DNA from: Candidatus Omnitrophota bacterium
Lineage (GTDB): Bacteria; Omnitrophota; Gorgyraeia; Gygaellales; Profunditerraquicolaceae
Reading direction: 5' to 3'
Assembly (NCBI GenBank): GCA_018825725.1
Contig: JAHKBC010000139.1
Coordinates: 1-5,288, forward strand
Length of the DNA: 5,288 nucleotides
In this document: positions 1 to 5,286 of the stretch, piece by piece
Layout of the letters: each line of letters opens with the position of its first letter
Numbering within the stretch: the stretch's first letter is position 1
Made by a program: the position numbers and the translations under genes
The notes under the pieces: model-generated
Seen by the model: the letters and a program-made list of their open reading frames with translations, nothing else
Told to the model about the DNA's origin: nothing
Database searches by the model: none

Positions 1-3000
1 ATGATTTATTTGTATAATATTTGTTCTTGGAATTAAATGATGGGCAATTAATTTACTATATTGTTTCTTGGCCAGATTAAAACCTCTGCTTAGGGCCGGA
101 GAAATCAGGGCAAAACCAATACTGTTATTTACCATTTCCCTGACGCTATCACTTCCTTTACCGCCTCCGGTAATAACTTGCTGCAGGCCGCCCATAAAAT
201 CAGCCTTTTTTATACTGTCTATGGCTGATATTCCGCCTTCAAAAGCAGCAAAACCAATAATGGTATTCGGAACGCGGCTAACCACGCCTTGCATAACATT
301 GCCTACAGCTTTATTGCAAATGGTGACATAATTGGAATTTACCCCTGTGGTCTTGCTAGCAAATTTACGGCTTCCGATAATTGCTCCGGCAAGACCGCCC
401 ATATAATCGCCAGCTTGAATCCATTTAGAAACATTGCTGCCTGCTTGGCCGGAATCCTGAGTATTCCACATATTAACCACCTGATCTTTTATACCTATAA
501 TAAAGTTACCGAGGCCAGCAGCAGCTTCATAACTGTTCCCGGCATTACTATATAGGTAAGCTCCGGAATAGGCATTAGCGAATTGCCTGGTTCCGCTAAC
601 TAATAATGTAGCCGTAAATCCTAGTCCATCCCGCACTAATGTATTATCTGAAGCATTATGCATCATCTGTTTAAACTTATACATTTCAGTATCAGAGATC
701 TCTGCCAGATGCAGGCTTAAACTATTTTCACCCCAGTATTGGCCGATATTTATGCCGAATTTGTCTAAAGTCCTGTCTAACCCGCCCAGGATTAATCTTC
801 CGGGCTCAAAAAGAATACCGCTGACTCCTGACCAACCGTCAATACGTTCATGAAGAGGAATAGCCGCTTCTATGGCAGCTCCTCCGACTTCTGCTCCCCA
901 TCCAGCGAGATATTTAGCAATCTGTCCTCTGCGGGCAAAAGGTGTTTTCGCCACTAAATAGAGTGAAATCGGAACACTTGCGCCCTTAATAAAACTATCT
1001 ACTGTGCCGCTAACAGTCATTTCTCCGGGCTTCACTCCGTAAATTCCGGTATTTATTGCTCCAGCTAATAGAGAAGAGGCAGCAAGAGGATGCCTGGCTG
1101 CAGTTCTGGCCAAACCCCCAATGATTTCAGAGCTGCCTGCTTCAGAACCCAATATTTTCCCCAGAGTACGCGCCCCAACATCTTCTAATTTTTGTTTTAC
1201 TGAAGCGACTGTACTTTTTATAATGCCCTCTTTAACAACGCCTGCTCCGGCAGAGGCGATTTCCTTAGCGGCAACTTGCTTTACTTCTTGCTTAATTATC
1301 TGCTTGCCGGCTTCTCCAACTGTTTTCGTGGCCAGGATATTTGCTGTTTCTTTCTTCGCTAATCCTGCACCTAAATCTGATAAAACACCCTCTGCGATTT
1401 CCTTAGCGGCAACTTGCTCTACTCTACGTTTTCCTAAATCAGCTATTACATCTTGAGCGATCTCCTTCCCTACCTTAATCTGCTCTGCTACACTGCGTTC
1501 AGCTAAGTATTTTACGGTCCCAGTTGTTAATTTTCTCCCTATTGACACAACTCCTACACCCATAGCTATATCCAAGACACCAATACCGGCTGCTATAGCT
1601 ATATCCAAATCATTGGTTTTATAGAATCTCTCAAAGTCAGAACCAACTCTTCCTTCTGCCCAATCTCTAGAAAACTGCCTTAAGCTATGTGCAAGTTCTT
1701 TCTTGTCATAAGCAGGCTTATCGCTAAAAACGGGACTGCCGTCAGAATCAACATCTACAACTTCTCTACCAGCAGGCGCAATCCTTATTAATCCTGCAAG
1801 TACATTTAAACCAATAGAACCTCCGTGCCTGCCTACAGTCTTACCCGCATCAGCTACCTTTTCATAAAGATATTCTCTATTTGTTGATACATCTCCGTCT
1901 AAATCTTCATATTTTGTATTATATCCAAGCCTGGTTATACCACCTGTTCCCATCACATTTTTTGAACCCCCGGCACGCTCTACGACAAAATGCCCCTCTT
2001 TAGTAATGCCGATAACTTTGGTATCCGGATTCTTTAACACGCTTGCTACTCCTGGACGGAACTCCTTGCCTTCAAAAGGCGTTATTGTCCTTTCGATGCC
2101 AGTAGTCTTAACATTCCTTTCCTGGCTGCGTTGGACAAAACTTGTTCCGCTGGAATCAAACTTCAGCACATTAGCGCCGCGGCGGATATTCTTTCCTGAA
2201 GTCATAGCAGGAATATATTCAACTAATTCATTCTGCTCCAATACGCCATCTCTACTATAAAATTCGCTGGTGCGCGTACCGGTGACCCTTTGGTTTTCGG
2301 CAATAGTCAAGCGGGCATTCCTGTAATCTGTAGAAATAGTCCCTGCAGAGAAGATATCATTAGCTCCCAACTTAATATCTCCGTCTGTAATCAAAACCGT
2401 ATCCTGGGTAAGCGAGCCGACCTTGGCATTGGTAATATCACGGCTTGCCTTGCTTCCGGATGCAGGCGCTTGTTTTTCAGCATCCTTACCCCTTCTTAGA
2501 GTAGCAGGTTTAACTATAAAATCCTTGAAATAGGATTCTTTTTCCTTAAGTGAAAGTGGCGAGATATCAAATATTCCCTGTTGTTTCGCAGAATCTGCCT
2601 TGGCCATAAAGAAGCTGGTAGAAAGCCTTCCTTTATTCTGTAAATCTCCTTCCAGAGATACAACATAATTATCAAATTCTCCCCTCTCAACTTTAGCGTA
2701 TCGCTCTATTCCTCTAAATATACCGGCCCTATCTATAGAATCTTTATCCCCGCGAGAAATAACTTTTACCTCACCCACTACCGCATTTTTACCCTCAGGT
2801 AATATATAATCATTTCCCACCTTCTTCATATAATCCGAGGTTGAAAGCACGTAAGATTTATACTCATGTGTAACTCTTGCTCCCAGGACCTTCTGAGCCA
2901 AAGAATCTTTGCCCTGCGCGGTAAATCTCTGACTGGCAAAAGATATACCTTCTACTCCTAAAAACTGATACTGTTTCACATCCGCTCCCAGGTCCCTATC

Positions 3001-5286
3001 TTTTTCATTCAACAATTTATACCTTCCGATACCAGTAACCTGTTGCCCATTAACCCTATTCTCATCAGCAAAACCAGTGCCATCAAATAGGTATGTCTTA
3101 CCTGCGCCGTCATTATAAATTGCTCCCTGGAAGATACCGGACAATCCGCCGGAAGCAGTCCTGCTGGTAATCAATAATTCTCCCTGATGCGATAATGCCG
3201 TACCTTGTTTAACTACAGCGTGATCCTTTTTTACCTCCAGGTTCTTTTGTGCCCTATCCCAAACCTCTCCTGCTCCGCCTGCGACTGTAGCATAGGTAGC
3301 TACATTAGGCAGGTTATTGGCAGAATAAGATACTCCGGCAAGAGGATTAGAAATCATATCTGTAGTCTTTTCAACATTGGCAATTACAACATTGTGCTCG
3401 GCATTAGGAAGCTTAACTGTTTTACCCGTAGGGTCAATTTTAAACAATATCGAAGATACACCTTTATTACGGGCATCGGCAAGAAAAGGCTGCATACTTT
3501 TTACTACTTCTGGGCCTGTTCCTTTAGGATTATCCCCGCCTTGAGCTATGGCAAAGAAGTCCAGCATCTTGGACTTATTCTTATTTTCAAAGCTGCGGTA
3601 TAAATTACCCTGGTTATCAAGAGATCCTCCTTTATCTTTATATGCCATTCGGAAATCTTCAGTTACGCCAGAATCTCCAATGGATACTGTATAGGAAACA
3701 AATTTGTCCGAAGAAATTATATTCTCGCCTAACACTGGTTTTGGTATACCTTTGTCCCCCGAAGCATAGGCCAAGGAATATTGCTGCTGGCCATTTGCCA
3801 CTGTTCCTCTAAACAATACACTATCACCGTAATAAAGAGAGCTGTAGCCAGAACGCTGATGGACCCCTCCTGCTCTATCTTCAAAAGTCATACCATTGGT
3901 CGCTTCAACAACCGGCTTAATCAAACCAAAAGGATTAGAGAAAGTACCGCTAACTAATATCTGGCCTTTGTCTCCTCTAGTAATAGTCCCATCTTTGTAA
4001 TCCCTTAACCCATCGCCGGCATTAAATGCTGCTCCGCCTTCCCCTATTTTATAGCTTCTAAGATTAAACAGGTCCTCGCTAATACCCATCAGCTTTACTG
4101 CTTTGCTGCTATCAACGCTAGCTTCAACCAGAAACATATCCACGCCTTTTTCTGCATTCCGATCTGTAATCTTAGCGTTGTCGCTAGTACCAAACCTATT
4201 TAAAGTAGCCGTGGCTTCTATTGTCTTGCTTGGCTTGGGCTGGGCACTGCTTTCAACCTTAGTTCCATCATCCTTAACCCTCTCCCCGCCGATAAAATTA
4301 GCCCAACCAAAAGCTTCTCCTTCCTTTATATATGCTGTCCCTTCATCTTTTACTCCAACATCATACTTACCAAATACTCTAAGCTTCTTGTCAGAACCGC
4401 TTAACCCATAACTAAGTTTAGCTAGTTCTGGCTGGTCATACTGTATCCCGATTACCAAAGCATCATTTAAATTAATTTCTTTTTCTTTGCCCAGCGCTTT
4501 ACCTACGCTTAAAACAGCATTTGCTAAATCCGAGCCTTCCTTGATATTGCCTTTTAATATACTTGACCCTTCTTTTCCTTGGCCTAAATCTTCAATGACC
4601 AGCGCGATATCTTTAGCATCCATACCTGCAAGCCTGGAGCCGGATAACTTGCCAATCAGATTATCAACTGCCTTACGCGCCAAGCCCTGGTTATCACCCT
4701 CCTTGATCTGAATACTGCTTAAGATAACCTGCCTGCCCATGGAGAGCGGATTATAAATCCACTTATCATTGATATAGCTATAATCCTGGCTGCCGCCGAT
4801 AGCCGCGCCCATCTTCCCTTCAATTGTCTTTCCGCTGCCTCCTACCTTATAATCTGTAGCAGTATCGCGTCCCAGGTTAAAAGAAATGACTTTATTCTCT
4901 TTATTTGTGTTGCCGATCATGACCTTCCAAACTTCCTTGCTTTCTGCTCCGGTTTGCGTATAGTGGTTGGTGTAAAAATATTTTCCCGGAGCAACCAGTA
5001 TCCTGCTTCCTGCGCTTATATCATTAATAATTCCCCGCTCATCAAAAGAGAAGGAATTATCGCCTTTGATATTTCCGTCAGCATAATGTTTTTTAAAATC
5101 TGCGGAGCTGATAATTGGATTCTCTTTGGCCTGGCGGCTGGATAACCCATCTAATGCTGACTGGCTTAAGCTAGTGCCTACAATAGTATTACCATTTCTG
5201 TCAGTCTTAAGGGCCAACTGCATTAAACCTTGATCCCACTTATCTCCAAAAGTAGCTACGCTACCATCTTTATTCTTATCTTGGAT
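1..5286 (-). CDS. Internal fragment of a giant protein of unknown function (no start or stop in window)
   Basis: One frame is open for all 1,762 codons from base 5286 to base 1, with no TAA, TAG or TGA; chance open frames do not reach this length. The translation has normal protein composition and ordered domain-like changes along its length, so it is coding. There is no start in the window: the first in-frame ATG (r22) lacks a convincing ribosome binding site and open codons precede it. The frame also runs off at base 1 without a stop, so the full protein exceeds 1,762 residues. The N-terminal two thirds is beta-like, rich in Gly, Asp, Lys, Ser and alternating hydrophobics. The last third is helical, Ala/Gly-rich and partly hydrophobic. 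There is a single Cys (r1657). I see no enzyme motif, signal peptide or known repeat such as RTX nonapeptides. Codon use (many ATA, AGA, AGG) and size suit giant genes of Omnitrophota-like bacteria, which is inference. A cell-surface or secreted role is plausible but unproven. Confidence 0.95.
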   Translation of the reverse strand, partial: MQDKNKDGSVATFGDKWDQGLMQLALKTDRNGNTIVGTSLSQSALDGLSSRQAKENPIISSADFKKHYADGNIKGDNSFSFDERGIINDISAGSRILVAPGKYFYTNHYTQTGAESKEVWKVMIGNTNKENKVISFNLGRDTATDYKVGGSGKTIEGKMGAAIGGSQDYSYINDKWIYNPLSMGRQVILSSIQIKEGDNQGLARKAVDNLIGKLSGSRLAGMDAKDIALVIEDLGQGKEGSSILKGNIKEGSDLANAVLSVGKALGKEKEINLNDALVIGIQYDQPELAKLSYGLSGSDKKLRVFGKYDVGVKDEGTAYIKEGEAFGWANFIGGERVKDDGTKVESSAQPKPSKTIEATATLNRFGTSDNAKITDRNAEKGVDMFLVEASVDSSKAVKLMGISEDLFNLRSYKIGEGGAAFNAGDGLRDYKDGTITRGDKGQILVSGTFSNPFGLIKPVVEATNGMTFEDRAGGVHQRSGYSSLYYGDSVLFRGTVANGQQQYSLAYASGDKGIPKPVLGENIISSDKFVSYTVSIGDSGVTEDFRMAYKDKGGSLDNQGNLYRSFENKNKSKMLDFFAIAQGGDNPKGTGPEVVKSMQPFLADARNKGVSSILFKIDPTGKTVKLPNAEHNVVIANVEKTTDMISNPLAGVSYSANNLPNVATYATVAGGAGEVWDRAQKNLEVKKDHAVVKQGTALSHQGELLITSRTASGGLSGIFQGAIYNDGAGKTYLFDGTGFADENRVNGQQVTGIGRYKLLNEKDRDLGADVKQYQFLGVEGISFASQRFTAQGKDSLAQKVLGARVTHEYKSYVLSTSDYMKKVGNDYILPEGKNAVVGEVKVISRGDKDSIDRAGIFRGIERYAKVERGEFDNYVVSLEGDLQNKGRLSTSFFMAKADSAKQQGIFDISPLSLKEKESYFKDFIVKPATLRRGKDAEKQAPASGSKASRDITNAKVGSLTQDTVLITDGDIKLGANDIFSAGTISTDYRNARLTIAENQRVTGTRTSEFYSRDGVLEQNELVEYIPAMTSGKNIRRGANVLKFDSSGTSFVQRSQERNVKTTGIERTITPFEGKEFRPGVASVLKNPDTKVIGITKEGHFVVERAGGSKNVMGTGGITRLGYNTKYEDLDGDVSTNREYLYEKVADAGKTVGRHGGSIGLNVLAGLIRIAPAGREVVDVDSDGSPVFSDKPAYDKKELAHSLRQFSRDWAEGRVGSDFERFYKTNDLDIAIAAGIGVLDIAMGVGVVSIGRKLTTGTVKYLAERSVAEQIKVGKEIAQDVIADLGKRRVEQVAAKEIAEGVLSDLGAGLAKKETANILATKTVGEAGKQIIKQEVKQVAAKEIASAGAGVVKEGIIKSTVASVKQKLEDVGARTLGKILGSEAGSSEIIGGLARTAARHPLAASSLLAGAINTGIYGVKPGEMTVSGTVDSFIKGASVPISLYLVAKTPFARRGQIAKYLAGWGAEVGGAAIEAAIPLHERIDGWSGVSGILFEPGRLILGGLDRTLDKFGINIGQYWGENSLSLHLAEISDTEMYKFKQMMHNASDNTLVRDGLGFTATLLVSGTRQFANAYSGAYLYSNAGNSYEAAAGLGNFIIGIKDQVVNMWNTQDSGQAGSNVSKWIQAGDYMGGLAGAIIGSRKFASKTTGVNSNYVTICNKAVGNVMQGVVSRVPNTIIGFAAFEGGISAIDSIKKADFMGGLQQVITGGGKGSDSVREMVNNSIGFALISPALSRGFNLAKKQYSKLIAHHLIPRTNIIQINH
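184..210 (-). repeat. MGGL helix motif, copy 2 (r1693-r1701)
   Basis: The residues KKADFMGGL are followed by QQVITGGG and pair with QAGDYMGGL at r1624-r1632. The DNA copies share the core CCGCCCATA with drift around it. Confidence 0.4.
391..417 (-). repeat. MGGL helix motif, copy 1 (r1624-r1632)
   Basis: The residues QAGDYMGGL are followed by AGAIIGS. A near match, KKADFMGGL, lies 69 residues later. Each is preceded by an N-x-IIG-[IF] hydrophobic strip (r1594 and r1674). This suggests a diverged helical hairpin repeat. Confidence 0.4.
1256..1280. repeat. 25-base perfect direct repeat, copy A
   Basis: The 25 bases beginning GCGATTTCCTTAGCGGCAAC and ending TTGCT are identical to those at 1394-1418. 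On the minus strand they encode QVAAKEIA at r1337-r1344. The copies are 138 bases (46 codons) apart, in frame. Flanking bases differ, including synonymous positions, so the core is either recently duplicated or kept alike by gene conversion. Confidence 0.85.
1394..1418. repeat. 25-base perfect direct repeat, copy B
   Basis: This copy is identical to 1256-1280 and encodes QVAAKEIA at r1291-r1298 in the same frame. A diverged relative encoding KVGKEIA lies 21 residues earlier in the protein (r1271-r1277). Confidence 0.85.
1540..1602 (-). other. Hydrophobic Gly/Ala/Ile segment with central Asp (r1229-r1249)
   Basis: The 21 residues begin IAIAAGIGVLDIAMG and continue VGVVSI, flanked by Asp1228 on one side and Arg1251-Lys1252 on the other. 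Length and hydrophobicity would fit a membrane span, but Asp1239 lies in the middle. It is therefore either an atypical membrane segment, a membrane-inserting peptide, or a buried helix. Its first and second halves are an 11-residue duplication. Confidence 0.4.
1562..1608. repeat. 14-base direct repeat encoding an 11-residue duplication
   Basis: The sequence ATAGCTATATCCAA occurs at 1562-1575 and again at 1595-1608, 33 bases apart, which is exactly 11 codons in the gene's frame. On the minus strand each copy encodes L-D-I-A. The protein reads DIAIAAGIGVL then DIAMGVGVVSI, so this looks like a small in-frame duplication with drift. Confidence 0.6.
1720..1755 (-). other. DxDxDG twelve-residue loop, EF-hand-like (r1178-r1189)
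   Basis: The residues DVDSDGSPVFSD place Asp at loop positions 1, 3, 5 and 12 and Gly at position 6, matching the core of EF-hand and dockerin calcium loops; position 12 is Asp, where Glu is more usual. A strand-like run (GLIRIAPAGREVV) precedes it and a predicted helix (YDKKELAHSLRQFSRDWAEG) follows, so it is not a classical helix-loop-helix. It sits exactly at the junction between the beta-rich part and the helical part. Calcium binding is inferred. Confidence 0.5.
1891..1905 (-). other. Acidic DxDGD loop (r1128-r1132)
   Basis: The residues DLDGD follow YE and precede VSTNREYLYEK. This is a compact acidic turn of the type that can hold calcium, but it lacks the full DxDxDG spacing. It precedes the true DxDxDG motif by 50 residues. 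Confidence 0.25.
2257..2415 (-). repeat. Diverged beta motif, copy 3 (r958-r1010)
   Basis: The order is DTVLITDG, DIFSAGTISTD, ARLTI, ENQRVTGT. It parallels copy 2 (GELLITS, GIFQGAIYND, TYLF, NGQQVTG), with about eight residues missing before the last element. The match to copy 1 is weaker. The similarity was judged by eye. Confidence 0.35.
2416..2511 (-). other. Charged Lys/Ala/Ser/Pro linker (r926-r957)
   Basis: The segment begins KPATLRRGKDAEKQAPAS and continues with GSKASRDITNAKVG. It lacks aromatic residues and is low in bulky hydrophobics, with many Lys, Ala, Ser and Arg. This is typical of a flexible, exposed interdomain linker, and it separates beta-like segment III from segment IV. 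Confidence 0.5.
2512..3216 (-). other. Beta-like segment III (r691-r925)
   Basis: This stretch is dense in strand-like runs: GELLITSRTASGGLSGIFQG (r702-r721), KTYLFDGTGF (r730-r739), VKQYQFLGVEGISF (r770-r783), RVTHEYKSYVLSTS (r804-r817), NAVVGEVKVISRGD (r834-r847), AGIFRGIERYAKVERGEF (r854-r871) and NYVVSLEGDL (r873-r882). The GIFxG element occurs twice (r717-r721 and r855-r859). Strands beginning with a basic residue then Tyr recur (GRYKL r754, ERYAK r861). There is no Trp or Cys in this part. It ends at KEKESYFKDFIV, before a charged linker. Confidence 0.45.
3019..3192 (-). repeat. Diverged beta motif, copy 2 (r699-r756)
   Basis: This copy has GELLITS, GIFQGAIYNDG, TYLFDGT, then NGQQVTGIGRY. 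It shares LFxGT and NGQQ with copy 1, and LLIT, xIFxxG and Q-x-VTG with copy 3. Its start lies 261 residues after copy 1 and 259 before copy 3. The even spacing is suggestive, but the rest of each interval does not align by eye. Confidence 0.4.
3217..4446 (-). other. Beta-like segment II (r281-r690)
   Basis: This is a long Gly/Asp/Lys/Ser-rich region of alternating hydrophobic and polar residues. It includes KLRVFGKYDVGV (r301-r312), GVDMFLVEASV (r381-r391), GQILVSGTFSNPFGL (r441-r455), SVLFRGTVANGQQQYSLAY (r489-r507), KFVSYTVSIGD (r528-r538), and HNVVIANVEK (r631-r640). A short mixed part at r572-r620 (MLDFFAIAQGG, then KSMQPFLADARNKGV) looks more alpha/beta. Short Gly-Asp-Lys turns recur (GDK at r438 and r510). 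No catalytic residues stand out. The pattern suits repeated surface beta domains, but I cannot name a family. Confidence 0.45.
3766..3975 (-). repeat. Diverged beta motif, copy 1 (r438-r507)
   Basis: The segment contains GQILVSGT, then LFRGT and NGQQQYSLAY. The same order of elements, a hydrophobic strand, an LF-x-GT-like strand and an N-x-Q-rich strand, occurs again at r699-r756, and partly at r958-r1010. Identity is low and spacing inside the copies differs, so I present it as a possible diverged repeat, not a proven one. Confidence 0.35.
4447..4701 (-). other. Helical island inside the beta-rich part (r196-r280)
   Basis: From KEGDNQGLARKAVDNL onward the pattern becomes helical, with i/i+3/i+4 hydrophobic spacing: GLARKAVDNLIGKL (r201-r214), AKDIALVIEDLG (r224-r235), DLANAVLSVGKALGKEKE (r253-r270) and NDALVIGIQY (r274-r283). 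It has no aromatic residues until Tyr283 and no proline. Beta-like sequence flanks it on both sides, so it may be an inserted small helical domain or a spacer between repeated modules. I recognise no family. Confidence 0.45.
4702..5286 (-). other. Beta-like segment I of the giant protein (r1-r195)
   Basis: This stretch alternates short hydrophobic runs with Gly/Asp/Asn turns, as in extracellular beta-rich proteins. Examples are SRILVAPGKYFYTN (r94-r107), EVWKVMIGNTN (r118-r128) and NKVISFNLGRDT (r131-r142). It contains Trp17, Trp120 and Trp176 and no Cys. It opens with a DxNxDG loop at r3-r8. I recognise no named domain. The fold is inferred from residue pattern only. Confidence 0.5.
5263..5280 (-). 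other. DxNxDG calcium-loop-like motif (r3-r8)
   Basis: The residues DKNKDG are followed by SVATFGD, giving Asp3, Asn5, Asp7 and Gly8 in the spacing used by EF-hand, dockerin and thrombospondin type 3 calcium loops. The usual acidic residue at loop position 12 is Gly here, with Asp at position 13, so the loop is not canonical. The left half of its context is cut off by the window edge. Metal binding is inference. Confidence 0.35.

Larger units (their letters stand above)
1..1089 (-). other. Gly/Ala-rich hydrophobic helical region (r1400-r1762, continues past base 1)
   Basis: A series of hydrophobic, small-residue-rich stretches alternates with short polar loops: PLAASSLLAGAINTGIYGV (r1400-r1418), ASVPISLYLVA (r1436-r1446), WGAEVGGAAIEAAIPL (r1463-r1478), GLGFTATLLVSG (r1554-r1565), AAAGLGNFIIGI (r1588-r1599), MGGLAGAIIGS (r1629-r1639), NTIIGFAAFEGGISAI (r1674-r1689) and IGFALISPAL (r1723-r1732). 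Many have small-xxx-small spacing typical of tightly packed or membrane helices, but most are shorter than a full membrane span. Trp1463, Trp1485, Trp1518, Trp1607 and Trp1622 and the only Cys (r1657) are here. This could be a membrane-interacting or pore-like region, or a packed helical domain; the family is not recognised. Confidence 0.45.
1213..1485 (-). repeat. 22-23-residue helical repeats (r1268-r1358)
   Basis: Four consecutive units begin at r1268 (EQIKVGKEIAQDVIADLG), r1290 (EQVAAKEIAEGVLSDLG), r1313 (ETANILATKTVGEAGKQ, diverged) and r1336 (KQVAAKEIASAGAGVVKE). A loose consensus is [EK]Q-h-x-x-(x)-KEIA followed by a hydrophobic helix and often DLG. Start spacings are 22, 23 and 23 residues. 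Units 2 and 4 share a 25-base identical DNA core. The pattern suggests a helical array extended by duplication. Confidence 0.55.
1090..1713 (-). other. Proline-free amphipathic helical block (r1192-r1399)
   Basis: No proline occurs between Pro1191 and Pro1400, a run of 208 residues, and no Phe, Tyr or Trp occurs from r1261 to r1415. Composition is Ala, Lys, Glu, Gly, Val and Ile, with hydrophobics at helical spacing, as in KKELAHSLRQF, AEQIKVGKEIAQDVIADLG and STVASVKQKLEDVG. This strongly suggests long amphipathic helices. It contains a hydrophobic stretch (r1229-r1249) and 22-23-residue repeats (r1268-r1358). It resembles in style the apolipoprotein-like or LEA-like helical repeats, though I do not claim homology. 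A coiled coil is possible, but strict heptads are not obvious. Confidence 0.6.
1777..2415 (-). other. Beta-like segment IV (r958-r1170)
   Basis: This is the last beta-rich part before the helical region. Strand-like runs include DTVLITDGDIKLG (r962-r974), ARLTIAENQRVTGT (r991-r1004), ANVLKFDSSGTSFVQRS (r1038-r1054), KVIGITKEGHFVVERAGGS (r1090-r1108) and LNVLAGLIRIAP (r1160-r1171). It is Arg- and Thr-rich compared with segments I-III. A short acidic loop (DLDGD, r1128-r1132) lies near its end. No family recognised. Confidence 0.45.

Noticed and set aside
68..331. Plus-strand open frame with a hydrophobic, leader-like stretch
   Set aside because: The hydrophobic run is the complement of Gly/Ser/Lys-rich codons of the minus-strand gene. 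It shows no cleavage-site context and no start signal.
1121..1456. Plus-strand open frame of 111 codons with an internal repeat (AISLAATC twice)
   Set aside because: The repeat is only the antisense reading of the 25-base direct repeat in the minus-strand gene. It has no independent coding evidence.
1540..1620. TATAGCTATA palindromic bases as an operator or promoter element
   Set aside because: They fall inside coding sequence and arise from repeated Ile-Ala codons (ATA GCT ATA). No promoter spacing or downstream gene start supports regulation.
1..1713. Phage tail tape-measure protein, suggested by the long Ala/Gly-rich helical region
   Set aside because: The preceding 1,170 residues are beta-like and not helical, and no phage gene is visible. 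It remains a weak alternative for the helical part alone.
3505..3558. Glycine- and aspartate-rich turns (such as AQGGDNPKGTG) as possible RTX calcium repeats
   Set aside because: No tandem GGxGxDxUx nonapeptides follow; these are isolated turns.
3205..3603. Plus-strand open frame of 132 codons, the longest on that strand
   Set aside because: It lies wholly opposite the continuous minus-strand gene. Its product is Cys/Tyr/Arg-rich without domain pattern, as expected of an antisense shadow, and I see no ribosome binding site.
4103..4411. Plus-strand open frame rich in Leu, Ser and Pro
   Set aside because: This composition is typical of reading opposite Lys/Glu/Gly/Asp-rich coding DNA. It is fully covered by the minus-strand frame.
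4810..4824. Internal minus-strand ATG (r159) after a purine-rich GAAGGGAAG, as a possible gene start
   Set aside because: The purine run abuts the ATG with no proper spacing, and the frame stays open upstream with uninterrupted protein-like sequence, so there is no reason to start here.
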